A stretch of DNA of 64,000 nucleotides from Prorocentrum cordatum (GCA_963575745.1 CAUYUJ010012536.1:75001-139000), one strand, 5' to 3'; positions 28,370 through 39,062 are shown, numbered from the stretch's first letter. A program made the numbers and translations. The notes: generated by a model from the letters alone, not told the origin.

Positions 28370-29040
28370 CGGGAGCCCCAGATTCCCAAATTTACTGGGC
28401 GCTCCCGCGCGTTCCTGGGCTGCCTTCGCGTGACGGTTCCAGAGGCCAGGGGGGCCCCAAGCCGGGCCCAGAGGGGCCCAAGAAGCGCCAAAGAGGGTCC
28501 AAGAGGCCTCCCAGAGAGCCCAAGAACGCTCCAAGACGCCCAAGATGGCCCCAAGGCGGCCCAAGAGGCCCCAAAGAAGTCCCAAGAGCGCTCCAAAAGG
28601 TCCCGCAAGAGGGCCCAAAGGGGCAAGCACCATTGATTTGTCTTGTGGTGTCTGTTATCGCGTTTCCCGGCTTCCCACGCTCCAAGATGGCCCCAAAGGC
28701 CTCCAAGACTGCCCCAAGAAGGCCCTGAAAGACCCCCAAGAAGGCCCGAAGACGGTCCAAGAGCGCCCCACAACGGCCCAAGAGGCGCCCAAGATCGCCC
28801 AAGAGAGCCCCAAGACGGTCCCAAGAGGGGGAGCACGAAGCGACAATTCGAGCCTTCTGCCTCAAGATGCCCCCAGGAGGCGCCAAGAGGACCCCAAAAG
28901 AGCCCAAGAGGCCCCCTGGAGGCCTCATCATGCCCCCTTGAGGCCCTGGGCCTCCCACGATATCCAAACTAACATCCAAGAGGCCTGCAACCCACAACCC
29001 AGGCACGGTGGCGGGATGGGCCAAATGCCACCAGGTCCGC
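28370..29040. repeat. Family D element, copy 2
   Basis: Same order of anchors as 1560-2372: AAATTTACTGGGCGCTCCCGCGCG, CGCTCCAAGATGGCC near 28680, GAGCACGAAGCGACAATTCGAG near 28830 and GGTGGCGGGATGGGCC near 29008. CCAAGAGGCCC words fill the rest. Confidence 0.7.
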
Positions 29041-29165
29041 CGCCCCCTGTGCTTGTGACACGGGTGCCCGACGTGCTAGACCCTTTCGGTGTCGGCTTTG
29101 CTTTCCCAAAAGAACTCTCCTCTGGGGCTCCAGCCCGTCCCGACGGCCACCCGGAAGAGACCGCA
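29041..29165. repeat. Family P segment, copy 1
   Basis: GGGTGCCCGACGTGCT.GA.CCTTTCGG..AAGAACTCTCC.CTG.GGCTCC.GCCCGTCCC matches 29876-29985. The two copies lie about 830 bp apart in the same orientation. Confidence 0.6.
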
Positions 29166-29440
29166 AACTGCGCATGACAATGCCTTTCACGCCTAAGATG
29201 GCCCTAAATGGACTCCAAGATGCCTCCAAGACGGCCAAGGTGGCTTAAGATGGCCTCCAAGTCCGCTCAAAATGGTCCCACGACGGCTTCCGACGGCGTC
29301 AGACGGGCCCGGAACAACCCCCAAGAAGCCTCCAAAGGTTCCCAAGAGGCCCAGGCCCAAGGAGGCCCCCAAGAGGCCTCCAAAAGGCTCACAGAGCGCT
29401 CCCATGAGGCCCCAAGAGTGCCCCCAGAGGCTCCCAAGAT
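29166..29440. repeat. Family D fragment
   Basis: CCAAGATGCCTCCAAGACGG-type words, including GGCTTCCGACGGCGTCAGACG (29288), the marker of the higher-order units at 30.4-31.3 kb. Confidence 0.6.
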
Positions 29441-29590
29441 GCCCCATCCTCCTCCTCCTCCTCCTCCTCCTCCTCCTCCTTCCTCCTTTTCCTTTCCTCC
29501 TCCTCCTCCTCCTCCTCCTCCTCCTCCTCTCATTCTCCTCCTTCTGCTCCTCCTCCTCCTCCTTCTCCTCCTCCTCCTCCTGGTTTTCCC
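29440..29590. repeat. (CCT)n microsatellite
   Basis: CCT/TCC triplets with TTC and CTG variants. Confidence 0.95.
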
Positions 29591-29599
29591 TGCCATCCT

Positions 29600-29845
29600 C
29601 CCCAAAGTGTTCCCCGAATGGTTTCTACAACGGTTGGGGGAAAACATGGTCCGATAGCTTGGCACAGCTCTCGATACAACACTCGGACACATGGGCGATT
29701 TCAAACCTCTTGCTCCCCCGCGGGTTCCCCGAAGGCTTTCCAAACCGACTCGGGGAAAAACTTGCCCGATAGCTTGACCAAGCTCTACCCCAGCTGTCAG
29801 CCACATAGGCGCTTCCACAACGGCAAGGGGCAGCGGTGACTCGCC
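29600..29845. repeat. Family E repeat, two tandem copies
   Basis: GTTCCCCGAA.GGTTTCTACAACGG.TTGGGGGAAAAC..GTCCGATAGCTTG.C..AGCTCT is followed by a second copy (GTTCCCCGAAGGCTTTCCAAACCGACTCGGGGAAAAACTTGCCCGATAGCTTGACCAAGCTCT). TTCCCCGAA and TTGGGGGAA form a short inverted repeat in each. Further copies lie at 31478 and 47880. Confidence 0.7.
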
Positions 29846-30000
29846 GTAGGCGTCTTCGATCCGCCGCCCGCTGTTGGCTTGCCACATGGGTGCCCGGCGT
29901 GCTGAATCCTTCCGGTTTGGGTTTTTCCCACAAGAACTTTCCCCTGAGGCTCCGGCCCGTCCCGCTGGCAACCTGGAAGGCGCCCAATTCCCGGAAAAAG
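29846..30000. repeat. Family P segment, copy 2
   Basis: Homologous to 29041-29165 (CATGGGTGCCCGGCGTGCTGAATCCTTCCGG..AAGAACTTTCCCCTGAGGCTCCGGCCCGTCCC). Confidence 0.6.
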
Positions 30001-31435
30001 TGCCACAAGACGGCTCAAGATGCCCACCAAGACAGCTCAGATGGTCCAAGATGGCCTCCAAGACCGCCAAAATGGTCCAAGATGGCCTCCAAGATGGCCT
30101 CCAAGACGGTTACGATGGCCACATGATGCCTCCAAGACGGCCCAAGATGCATCCAAGACGGCCTAAGATAGTCTCATGATGGCCCAAGACGGCCCAAGAG
30201 GACCGCAGGAGACCTCCAAGACGGCCCAAGAGACCTCCAAGAGGTCTTCCAGGAAGGGAAGAAGAGGCCAAAATCATTGATTTCCCACCTGGTGTTTGAA
30301 GGATCGAACATGGCGGCCTCCAACATGGCCGCAGAACGGCCCAAAAGGCCCCCAAGAGGGCCCCAAGACGGCCCAAGAGGCCTCAAGACGCCCAATATGG
30401 CCTCCCAGACGGCCCTGGAGCACCCCTGAAGGGCCCCAAGTCGGCCCAGAGAGGTCTTCAAAACTGCTTCCGAGGGCGTCAAACGGGCCAGGAGGCCACC
30501 AAGACGGCCCAAGATGGTTGAAAGATGGCCCCAGACGGCCTGATACGGCCCCAAGAGGTCCACAAGACGGCCCAAGAGACCTCCAAGAGGTCCTCCAGGA
30601 AGGCCCGAAAAGGCACACATCATTGGTGTTCTTTTGGCTTTTGAAAGAGTTTGGTATGTGCTTCTGCTCGGCCTTCCGACGACCCGAGACGGCCCAAGAG
30701 CCCCCGAAGATCGCCCCAAGATCGCCCCAGCAGCCTCCAAGAGAGCCGCAGGCCCCCAAAACGGTCCCAAGAGGGCCCCAAGACGGCCCACTAGGTCTCC
30801 AAGACGGCCAACACGGCGTCCCAGACGGCCCTGGAGCAGGGCCCCAAGTCGGCCCAGAGAGGCCCTCAAGACGGCTTCCGACGGCGTCCGACGGGCCAGC
30901 AGGCCATCCAGACGGCCCAAGATGGCTCCAGGATAGCCCAAGAGGCCCCCAAGAGGTCTCCAAGACGGCCCCAGAGGCCCCCAAGAGATCCTCCAGGAAG
31001 GCCCGAAGGTGCCATATCACTCATAACCCTCGCGTGACTGAAAGATTGTGGCATGTGTTCCTTTCGATTTTCCGACGGCCTGAGGCGGCCCAAGAGCCCC
31101 CAAAGATCCCCCCAAGATCGCATACGAGGTCTTACAAACTGCCCCAACAGGGCCCGATGACAGCCCAAGGGGCCTCGAAGACGCCCAAGATGGCCTCCAA
31201 TGCGGCTCTGGAGCACCCAAAGACGGCCCAAAGAGGCCCCCAAAACGGTTTCCGACGTTGTCAGACGGGCCAGGAATGCATGAAGACTGCCAAACAAGCA
31301 CCCGAGAAACCCCCGAGAAGCCCTGAAACGCCCCCGAAAGGCCCAAGGAGGCCTCCAAGATGCCTCCAAAAGGCCCCCAGGAAGCTCCAAGGAGGTCCCA
31401 AGAGTGCCCCCAGAGGCTCCAAGGATGCCACCTCC
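30000..31435. repeat. Family D higher-order array
   Basis: CCAAGACGGCCC / CCTCCAAGAGG words organised in three diverged units of about 375-405 bp. Each has a marker of the type CTTCCGACGGCGTCNGACGGGCCAG (30467, 30875, 31250) and a less repetitive block (GTTTGAAGGATCGAAC at 30292, TTGAAAGAGTTTGG at 30637, GACTGAAAGATTGTGG at 31036). All frames are open; the minus strand gives Leu/Gly/Arg-rich strings. No gene is supported. Confidence 0.7.
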
Positions 31436-31477
31436 TCCTCCTCCTCCTCCTCCCGATCTTCCCCGCCATCCTCCCCC

Positions 31478-31592
31478 AAGTGCTCCCCGAAGGGTTTCTA
31501 CATCGGCTTGGGGAACACATAGCCCGATAGCTTCGCAGAGCTCTTGCCACAACGCTCGGCCACATGGGCGATTCCAAAAGGCATGGGGGGGG
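31478..31592. repeat. Family E repeat, copy 3
   Basis: TGCTCCCCGAAGGGTTTCTACATCGGCTTGGGGAACACATAGCCCGATAGCTTCGCAGAGCTCTTG..CGGCCACATGGGCGATTCC, closely matching 29604-29712. It is preceded by a short TCC tract. Confidence 0.7.
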
Positions 31593-32284
31593 CGGTGGTG
31601 TTCATACTCATATTCATTCATGCGTACATGGGTACAACAATATCGACGGTGACATTAGGTATGCGATTTCGACCGATAGTTAGTGAGGTCGGCTAACGAT
31701 TGACCCCGCCAGCCCTCTGGGCGACAGGCGGTCTAACGAGACGTTTCTTCCCGCTTCCAGCAGAACCCCTCTTCCCCTTCGGGGAGGAGCACCCGCTCCC
31801 CCAAGCGACTGGGGGCCAACCCGACCCCATGCCGACACCATGCCGACCTGCTCCCCACCACCCCTTTCAAAAGCATTACAAACCTCACTCTGCCTCCACA
31901 TTTGGAGCATGCGCGGCCCACCCGATGCGGCACACCCACCCGGCCATCCCTGCCAAACAACAGTGCAACGTACAGTTTGGTGCAAAGTCTCGAATAATGT
32001 TCGTGAGGCCCGCGAGCACTTTGTATTGTTTTTGGCAAGGACGGCGGGGTTGCCAGCACAGTCCCTGCCTTGCGCAGGGCTACCATCCCTGACCAAAAAA
32101 CAACATGCCCCTCGCGGCAAAAACTGGAGTGTGCGCGACCATCCCGCGATCACTGTCAAATGGTTTTTGCCAGGGACCGCGGGGGTGGTGGCGCGTGGCC
32201 TGCTGTGCGCAGGCCCACCAGACACAATGATGGGCATCGGCTTTCGACAAGGATGACGGGGGCTGACATGACATGTTTCCCGAT
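31593..32284. other. Unassigned region with diverged internal duplication
   Basis: Segments near 31985-32085 (GTTTTTGGCAAGGACGGCGGGGTTG..CTTGCGCAGGGC) and 32125-32215 (GTTTTTGCCAGGGACCGCGGGGGTG..CTGTGCGCAGGCC) are related. ORFs exist on both strands but no domain is recognised. Confidence 0.4.
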
Positions 32285-32495
32285 GTGTGCTGTCACGTGC
32301 ACAGGCGCACCTGACGCACTCTGCACGTGCCCCGAACGCGGCGCACCTGGCGCGGCTGGACTGTGCGGCACACCTGGCGCACTCGGAGCACGTGGCGCAT
32401 CTGGCGCACCAGGCGTGCCTGGCACGTTCGGACCCCAGGGGTGCCTGGCGCGCGTGGCGCCCCTGGCACACGTGGCGCACCTCGACCAAGCGTCG
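32285..32495. repeat. GGCGCACCTGGC-type minisatellite
   Basis: 9-12-bp variations on GGCGCACC/TGGCGC/GTGGCGC. They produce Gly-Ala-Pro or Arg-Thr-Trp repeat ORFs that are artefacts. Confidence 0.75.
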
Positions 32496-32690
32496 CGCAC
32501 CTGGGGTCGGCTTTGGTTCCCAGTAGCTGCCCATCCAAAGACGACCGCTGAATATGCTCAGACTTGGGTGTTGCTTTTATTTGTAGGGAGGGCCGGTGGG
32601 AGTGAGCTAGACGGCTTGCGGGCGGGTGGGTAGCTTGACCCCTCCCCCTACCCACTCCCCTTGACCTGGACGGAGGGGGGTCGCGAGCGG
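32496..32690. other. No recognisable feature
   Basis: Short single-copy spacer. Confidence 0.4.
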
Positions 32691-33405
32691 TCAGGGCGTC
32701 CAAGATGGCCCACGATGGCTCCAAGAGGGCCTCAGAAAGCCCAAGGTGGCATCCAATATCGCTCAGGATAGCCCAACCAGGCTCAAGAAAACAAACAACA
32801 TGCCTCCAAGAGGCCGCAAGAAGGCCACAAGACGGATCCAAGTGCTTTTGGAGACCCCTCAGGACCTCCCCGAGAAGCCAACATACTTCAACAACCCAAG
32901 GACAACAAATGAATGTGGCCTTCTCGACTGTTCGCATCCGATGCGCTTGCGAAGCCTCAAGGTGGTCCCAAGATGGCCCAAGCCAGAGCTCCAAGAAGAG
33001 CCCAAGAGGCCCCAAAGACGGCACCGATAGCGCCCAAGATCGCCCCCCGAGGAACCAAAGACCGCCCTAAGAGGCTATTTCGATGGCCCCTGGGGGGGGG
33101 GTGCAAACGTTAGGACCCCCCCTCCTTTGATCGATGGCCTCCGAGATGGCCCTAAGGAGGCCCTCCGAAGCTCCCAGGAAAGCCACAAGAGAGCCCCAAG
33201 AGGCCCCCAAGAGGGGCCCTAAGAGGGCCCCAAGACGCCCCAGACGCCCCAAAAGAACAACAAGAGGACCCGAAGACCCCCCCAAAGAGCTCCAAGAGGG
33301 CCCAATATGCCCCAAAAGATCCCCAAGAGGACCCCAAGACGCCCCCCAAAAGCCCCATAGTTCCAAGAAGGCATCCGATGCTCTAAGATAGACTCCGAGA
33401 TTGCT
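32690..33405. repeat. Family D element, second subfamily, copy 2
   Basis: Co-linear with 10366-11088: CCAAGATGGC, GGCATCCAATAT, CAAGTGCTTTTGGAGACCCC, TCAGGACC, GATGCGCTTGCGAAGCCTCAAG, CCTTTGATCGATGG, then CCCAAGAGG words. Confidence 0.65.
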
Positions 33406-34150
33406 CAACACGTTCCTCCCCCTCCTCTCTTTGACCGCTCTGTTTCACGATGTGCGTCTCTGCGTTCCATTACCAGTCAACTATCGTGGGCAAGGTTTCT
33501 GAATGGGCTGGCGGGGATTCGCGAAGCGTAAACAATATTGGGGCCGGTAGGTTGACACTGAGACCCATAGAGAGGGACAACGGCAAATGCATAATTAACG
33601 ATATTGCTAGATACATAGATCGCGAACCAGATCCGAGGCCAATCGCAAGCCGAAAGTGGCACTCACCCACCCCGACCTCTTTTATCACACACAAGGTGAG
33701 CTTATAGGTGGTATGGGTACACAACCGAGGCGCTAACACTCTCAATACAATGTGCTGCAGCACGACCGCGCAACCACGGCTCCGTCGGGCAGCGGAGCAA
33801 CCTTCAGCAGATCGCGCACGCGGACAGCATCAGAGTGACCAACAAGGGTCTAAATAACGAGGGCATGTCACGATGTGACTGGCAACAAGCAGTCTGGGAG
33901 AGAGACGATCCCCCGAAGGGCCTGCTGGTAGGCCGACTGCATCATCTGTGCCTGCGGCGACGGTGGACGACCAGGAACAGAAGACGCGGCGGCAGGAAGA
34001 AAGGAGACAGAGCTCGGCAAGGAGAACGAGGCGGCTGCTTGCCCAAAAGCTGACACCAACACATGGCCAATGCTGGACCAGTCGCGGCACCTGTCTTGCG
34101 GCGCCCCGTCCGAGACATCTCCGATCAAACAGCACGGGGAGGCATCATGG
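33406..34150. other. Unassigned lower-GC region with one modest ORF
   Basis: 33450-33707 (plus, 85 codons: VNNIGAGRLTLRPIERDNGK..., then INDIARYIDREPDPRPIAS) is not compositionally trivial but is unrecognised. The remainder up to the family I element has ORFs on both strands without domains. Confidence 0.3.
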
Positions 34151-34316
34151 ATGGGGAGACCAAAAAGTATCGCTACCGCTACTCCCCGGACCTCTCATGG
34201 GTGCGTTCCAGCGGTGGCGACGAGGGCCTCCCGGGAGACCCCGAAAAGGCGAAAACGAGGCAACGGTAATGGTATCGTTCATTACCTTTTCCTCCTCTGG
34301 AGAAGGCCTCCTCCCC
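34151..34316. repeat. Family I dispersed repeat, copy 1
   Basis: GGGGAGACCAAAAAGTATCG..CCGCTACTCCCCGGACCTCTC.TGGGTGCGTTC, a gap, then GCGGTGGCGACGAGGGCCTCC.GGGAGACCCCGAAAAGG...ACCTTTTCCTCCTCTGG. It lacks the CCAAGATTTTGAGGCGAATCC segment present in the other copies. Confidence 0.65.
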
Positions 34317-34790
34317 CATCCGAGCCAGTAGAACATGATCCGGTAGAAACGTTACTGTCCCAAACGGCGCCACGCTGGGTGGCGCGCTGCGCGTGTCGAG
34401 CACGCGGAGGACGGCGTCGCGGCGCTGTGCCTGCGCGCTGCAGCGCGGACTGGCCAGCGATGCACTGACAAGCACGAAGGGTGTGATGTGCGGACGCCCA
34501 GTCAGCCCGCTGCAGACGTACGGTCGGGGACTGTTGCTGAGCGTGTCGCTGCGGCGGCCCTGGCGACGCGCTCTGCCCCAAAAGCCTGGGACTTAGACGC
34601 CTGGGGACCAGGCCCTGGATAGCGTGCCGCGGCGGAGCAATGCACGGAGCCAACGTTCCTGAGTGTAATCAGCCCGCTGCAGACTGAGATGCTCACCAAC
34701 AGCTAGGTGGAACGTGAGCGCATCTCGGATGAGCGCGAGCACCAACATTTTTTGGGGGGGCTCCAGGCTTCCCCCTCAAAACGAACGTGC
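34317..34790. other. No supported gene
   Basis: GC-rich ORFs on both strands. The segment at 34530-34605 resembles 12515-12590 (GTGTCGC..GCGGCCCTGGCGACGCG), so it is a dispersed repeat rather than an exon. Confidence 0.35.
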
Positions 34791-34794
34791 TCGT

Positions 34795-35245
34795 GACCCG
34801 GGAGGGGGGGAAGAAGAGGAGGAGGAGGAGGAGGAAGAGGAGGAGGAGGAGGAGGAGGAGGAGGAGCCAGAACCCACATCATCGAGTCGACAAAGAAATA
34901 CCAATACCGAAGACGCCCGAACAATCTGAACCACGCTGTGCCATGCCGCCGAAACCGAATCGGCGCGGCCGAGCGCGAAAGCCAGTAGGCGTGACCCTGA
35001 TGGGCTGCCTGTGTGGCGCTACGTTGCGCAGAGCGCACGGCCTCCAGGGCACTGCTGGCCGAGCGGCGGGGACTCGCCAAGCACCTCCTGCCGCGGAGGA
35101 GGGGGAGGAGGGGGAGGAGGAGGAGGAGGAGGAGGAGGAGGAGGAGGAGGAGGAGGAGGAGGAGGAGGAGGAGGAGGAGGAGGAAGAGGAGGAGGAGGAG
35201 GAGGAGGAGGAGGAGGGGAAGGAGGAGCGGAGGACGAGGAAGCGG
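34795..35245. repeat. Two (GGA)n microsatellites around single-copy sequence
   Basis: GGA triplets at 34802-34865 and 35098-35240. The 230 bp between them contain no supported gene. Confidence 0.9.
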
Positions 35246-35384
35246 GGTGGAGAGGGGAGACGAGCGGCACGCCCGTTTTCGGGGGGGGGCACCCCCGAGA
35301 GCACCTCGGCCAGAGCAGCCAGCGGCGTCCTCTTGTGAGGCGCTCCGCCATCGCCGGGGCCCTGCCGTCCCCGCCGCAGCTAGC

Positions 35385-35590
35385 GCGGCATGGGCAGACG
35401 AGCGCATGCCGCATGCCCGACCTGCACGACTTGGGGCCCACGCGCGCCATGTGGATGAGCAGGGAGCGCGGCATGGGCAGACGAGCGCACGCCCGACCTG
35501 CACGACTTGGGGCCCACGCGCCATGGGGATGAGCGGGGAGCGCGGCATCGGCAGGCGAGCGCACGCCGGACCTGCACGACGTGGTGGCCT
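35385..35590. repeat. Three tandem units of ~74-83 bp
   Basis: GCGGCATGGGCAGACGAGCGCA..CCGACCTGCACGACTTGGGGCCCACGCG..GGATGAGC.GGGAGC begins at 35385, 35468 and 35542. Confidence 0.8.
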
Positions 35591-35894
35591 CGCTGAGGCG
35601 AGGCAGCTCGTGCCGATGGGGCGGGGGAAATCGCCACGGCCGCGCTCCCGGGCGGCTCGCCCGAGGCGCGGCCTCCTCCCCGCCGGCGTGGAGGGCGGAC
35701 GCGGCCCAGAGCGCAGGCCCCAGCCGTGGCGTCCGCTCCCTGGGGGAGGTGCAGGGCCGCTCCGAGCCCACGCGCACAACCAGCCTCGAACTGAGCCCTA
35801 TCCCTAAGATGGGCGAGCAGAAGGCGAGGACAATCTCAGGGATAGGCCCTCAGAAACCGAGGGAACCCTTGAGATCGGCATCGAGGTGAGGTGA
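35590..35894. other. No supported gene
   Basis: GC-rich sequence with overlapping ORFs; nothing recognised. Confidence 0.35.
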
Positions 35895-36177
35895 TGTCAA
35901 ACATAGGGATGGGGATATGTTTCCAAACTGGTAGGCGTTTTTGCATTCGTCACCGCAGGCGTTTGTGCATTCCCGAAACCCGAGCCGTCCGTGTAGACGA
36001 CACCACCCCGTCCCGCCCGATCCGGCGACCAATCACCCCAGAACGCAATCCGCACGGCGTCAGGGACGGGAGCGGGCAAACTGTGTTCAACAGGAAGGCC
36101 GACCGTAAGATCAAACCTGTCCCAGCACGCACGGATTCCCGAAAGCTCCTTTTCTCTCCAGAACTTGAGCGTGGCTA
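35895..36177 (-). mobile_element. Non-LTR retrotransposon fragment with start of an RNase H domain
   Basis: The minus-strand frame reads ACWDRFDLTVGLPVEHSL..., then PDRAGRGGVVYTDGSGFGNA. YTDGS is the first catalytic-Asp motif of RNase H, and the preceding residues fit the linker before that domain in LINE-type polyproteins. The frame stops about 35 residues later, before the other catalytic residues, so only a fragment remains. It abuts a family I repeat upstream in the coding direction. Confidence 0.5.
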
Positions 36178-36347
36178 AATGGGGAAACCAAAAGGTACTG
36201 ATACCGCTACTCCCCGGACCTCTCCTGGGGTGCATTCTGACCAAGATTTTGAGGCGAATCCAGCAGTGACGACGATGGAGGCCCAGGAGGCCCCAAAAGG
36301 GCAAAACTGGGAAAGATTAGAGGTACGGGCACCTTTTCCTCATCTGA
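36178..36347. repeat. Family I dispersed repeat, copy 2
   Basis: GGGGAAACCAAAAGGTACTG..., GACCAAGATTTTGAGGCGAATCC, AGGCCCCAAAAGGGCAAAAC, then GGCACCTTTTCCTCATCTG. Four copies share this ~165-bp core (34.2, 36.2, 39.4 and 60.0 kb). Confidence 0.75.
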
Positions 36348-36397
36348 TCTTTTTTATTTTTAAATCGGAAAAGGGCTGTTCCTCCTCCTCCCCATGA

Positions 36398-36559
36398 TGA
36401 GGGGCACAGGGACACACAAATGAGTACACACACGAATCCCAGGATTCCCCCTATAGTTTCCCATATTTCCTGAGTTTTCGTCTCCCCCCCCCCCCACTTC
36501 CAATTTTTTTCCTGGGGAATCGACGATGAATTGTGTCTGTGTGTTGTTTCCCTTCCTGG
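36398..36559. mobile_element. Family C element, copy 4
   Basis: TGAGGGGCACAGGGACACACAAATGAGTACACAC at the left, ATTGTGTCTGTGTGTTGTTTCCCTTCCTGGA at the right, 162 bp in total. The interior matches the family. No convincing target duplication is visible. Confidence 0.75.
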
Positions 36560-36724
36560 ACGTGGGCGCAGCCGCGCCGTCTCTCGTGGGACGACCGGGG
36601 GCGGCCGCTCCTCGTGGACGCGGGCGCGGCGGTCCGTGCCTCCGGGGCGGGCAGAGCCAGGCGGAGACGTGCGACGCCCTGAGCTTTTCAATGCGGCCCA
36701 CTCCTCCTGCACCCTGGTGTGGCG

Positions 36725-37000
36725 AACGGCCTCCTCCTCCTCCTCCTCCTCCTCCTCCTCCTCCTCCTCCTCCTCCACCGCCTCCTCCCCCCCCTCCTCC
36801 CCCTCCTCCTCCTCCTCCTCCTCCTCCTCCTCCTCCTCCTCCTCCTCCTCCTCCCAATGGCAGGCCAGGAGGGGAGCACAAGCCAACAGCTCACATGCCC
36901 TATGGTGCTGTGCGGGGCGCCGCATGACCCGGCGCGCGGGAGAGGCGACAGGAGGAGGAGGAGGAGGAGGAGGAGGAGGAGGAGGAGGAGGAGGAGAAGG
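36725..37000. repeat. (CCT)n then (GGA)n microsatellites in opposite orientation
   Basis: CCT triplets at 36728-36853 and GGA/GAG triplets at 36952-37000. Together they could form a long imperfect hairpin. Confidence 0.9.
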
Positions 37001-38520
37001 ACAATAACAGCTTCACAACGACGTGCCCCGCCACTCCACGCGGGCCAGCGGGGGTTCGCACTGTGCAGCCCGTACAACAGCGTGACGGGTGCTGCCTCTG
37101 GTCGCCCATACGCCACACGCGGTCAGCAGCAGACGTGGACGAGAATTCCAACGCGTCCCTCGACGCGGTGATTGAAACACGCCTTGATGTCTCCGAAGCG
37201 CTCGAGAGAGCTCCAAGTTGGCAGTGATCGCACGCAGCCGAAGTCAGTGAGGCTGCGTGGCACGGGCGCAAGACCCTCAGTAGTGACGCTGAGGGGTGAG
37301 GTTGGACCGACTGCGGCGGCCCCGCGCCATAGAGCCGAAGCACGACTAAGAATCGTGAGGCGCATCCAGCGTCCACCCCTGCCAGCCTGGCCAATGCGAC
37401 AACAGATTTGGACGCGGAGATCCCCGCATGTGCATCTCTTTTGGTATCGCGTTCATGCCACAATGTGCGAGTCTGTGTTGAGGCCGCCCCCTTCTGTTCG
37501 TTTGGGGCGAACCTGGGCAACGCTGAGGGGAACGAGCCGGCCAGCACTCACAGTCCGCTTGCGCTGCCACCGACAGCGTGCACCAGAGCTGGATCAGGGA
37601 GGAGGGAGAGGAGACGGAGCGGAGCACGAGGAAGCGGAGGAGGAGTGGGCAGCGCGGCCACCAGACTCGGCCGCCCAGCGCGCCGCGTGCCTCGAGTCCT
37701 GGCAGCGGCCCGCCGTGCAAAGGAGGCCCCCTTCCTGGGGGCCCTTCGCGAACAAGTCGTCGGACGTCGAGCTTCTCGCCTCTGCCTCCCCGCTGCCGTG
37801 CCCCCGCCCTGCCCGGCCTCTGGCCCGCCACTGGGTGCGCGCTCGTGACGGCCCTCGCCTGCAGCCGTCCCCGCTCGACCCGACGAGCGGGTGCCCTCCC
37901 CTCGGCGGCGGGCACCCGGCGGACAAGCGCGTGCCACGGCTCGCTCGGTGACTACTCGCGAATGGCCCGGATCCGCCGCGGGGGATGCACGATTCAGTAT
38001 ACATATTGGAAGAGAGACCTGTTTCTGTTCGGACGTTTGCGAGCAGGCACTTTGCGAGCATGCTCGGTGAGACGTGGGCGGGGGCTTCTCGGAAGCCCTC
38101 CAGCCTTCTGACCAGCCCTCAGGGAACTTCTCTGGAGGCGCGGCGGCTTCATGAGAAGCCCCCACCGCCTGCTGAGAAGCCCAGCCCCCTCTCGATTGCC
38201 CCACGGGCTCGCCGCTGAAGCCCGTGGGTTGCCCACGCAGTGCGGTTCCCTGTCGGTGAGCCCTGCGTCACCTCGCTCGCTGGCTGCTTGAGGGCGGGGC
38301 GCGTTCGGGAAGGCGCAGCTGCTGGAAAGCACCCCGGGCCTGGCAACCCTCTGGGCGCCGACGGAAACATCCGAAATTTTCAAATTTCGATAGGGGGGCG
38401 GCGGCGGACCCTGAGATCCGACGCTGCTAAAAAGATGCAGCATTGCGAAAGATCACGCACGGAGCCCTAGACCCCCATCTCCACGCTGCGTGCTTCAAGC
38501 CGGATCGATCCGTGTTAGTC
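37001..38520. other. Unassigned GC-rich region, ORFs on both strands
   Basis: Long overlapping frames (37172-37951 plus, 36900-37547 minus, 37548-38204 minus). The minus frame at 36900-37547 has the more protein-like composition (SKSVVALARLAGVDAGCASR), but none shows a domain or splice support. Confidence 0.3.
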
Positions 38521-38673
38521 TCAGGTCGGGCATGTCCTCCTACGGGCACGTTGACGAAAACTGCAGACTTGCCAAGGCACGTGCAGAAATGCCAAGCAAT
38601 CGTCAAGATTTCGTCCCCAGACCTATTGTTATGCTGCTTTTGCCCATGCCTCTTGCGGAGGGAAGTGCGCGAC
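38521..38673. mobile_element. Family B element, copy 7 (diverged)
   Basis: Left TCAGGTCGGGCATGTCCTCCTACGGG; interior TCGTCCCCAGACCTATTG; right CTTGCGGAGGGAAGTGCGCGACGC, a degraded form of the terminal repeat. Confidence 0.65.
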
Positions 38674-38899
38674 GCAGGGATGGCCCCCGGGCCCGAGGCA
38701 GGACGCGGACGCCCGGCGTGAGCACCAAACTGCGACGCGCGGAGCTCCGGGGGCCAGGGAGCGCGCGCGCGCCGCCGCGCGCCTTCGCGTCCGCCGTGGG
38801 GCTCTGGATCATCTTGCCCAGGGGCAGCGTTGTCCGCTGCATGGCCTGCGGCGTGCCTGCCCTCCCTCCCTGCCGACGGGGCTGCCGCCGCACATTGCT
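38674..38899. other. Possible exon between two family B elements
   Basis: 226 bp of non-repetitive sequence. It is open on the plus strand (VGLWIILPRGSVVRCMACGV) and on the minus strand (AMQRTTLPLGKMIQSPTADA). I cannot decide the strand, and no splice junction is demonstrable. Confidence 0.3.
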
Positions 38900-39062
38900 T
38901 TAGGTCGGGCCTGCCTCCTGCAGGCCGATTTCCCGGGAATGTTGAAACATAGTTTAAATACATATTCAAAAATTGTTAAGGAATGCTTTGAAAACTAGTC
39001 CCCACATTATTATTTTTTACTATTTTGAACATCCCCCCTTTAGAGGGACAGGCCCGATTCAA
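38900..39062. mobile_element. Family B element, copy 8
   Basis: TTTAGGTCGGGCCTGCCTCC at the left, TTTAGAGGGACAGGCCCGATTCAA at the right. The AT-rich interior with CTAGTCCCCACATTATTATTTTT is the family landmark. Confidence 0.8.

Noticed and set aside
28392-31621. Several 200-400-codon ORFs with Leu/Gly/Trp or Lys/Pro repeats
   Set aside because: Generated by family D short motifs that exclude stops on both strands. Equivalent ORFs appear in every copy and frame.
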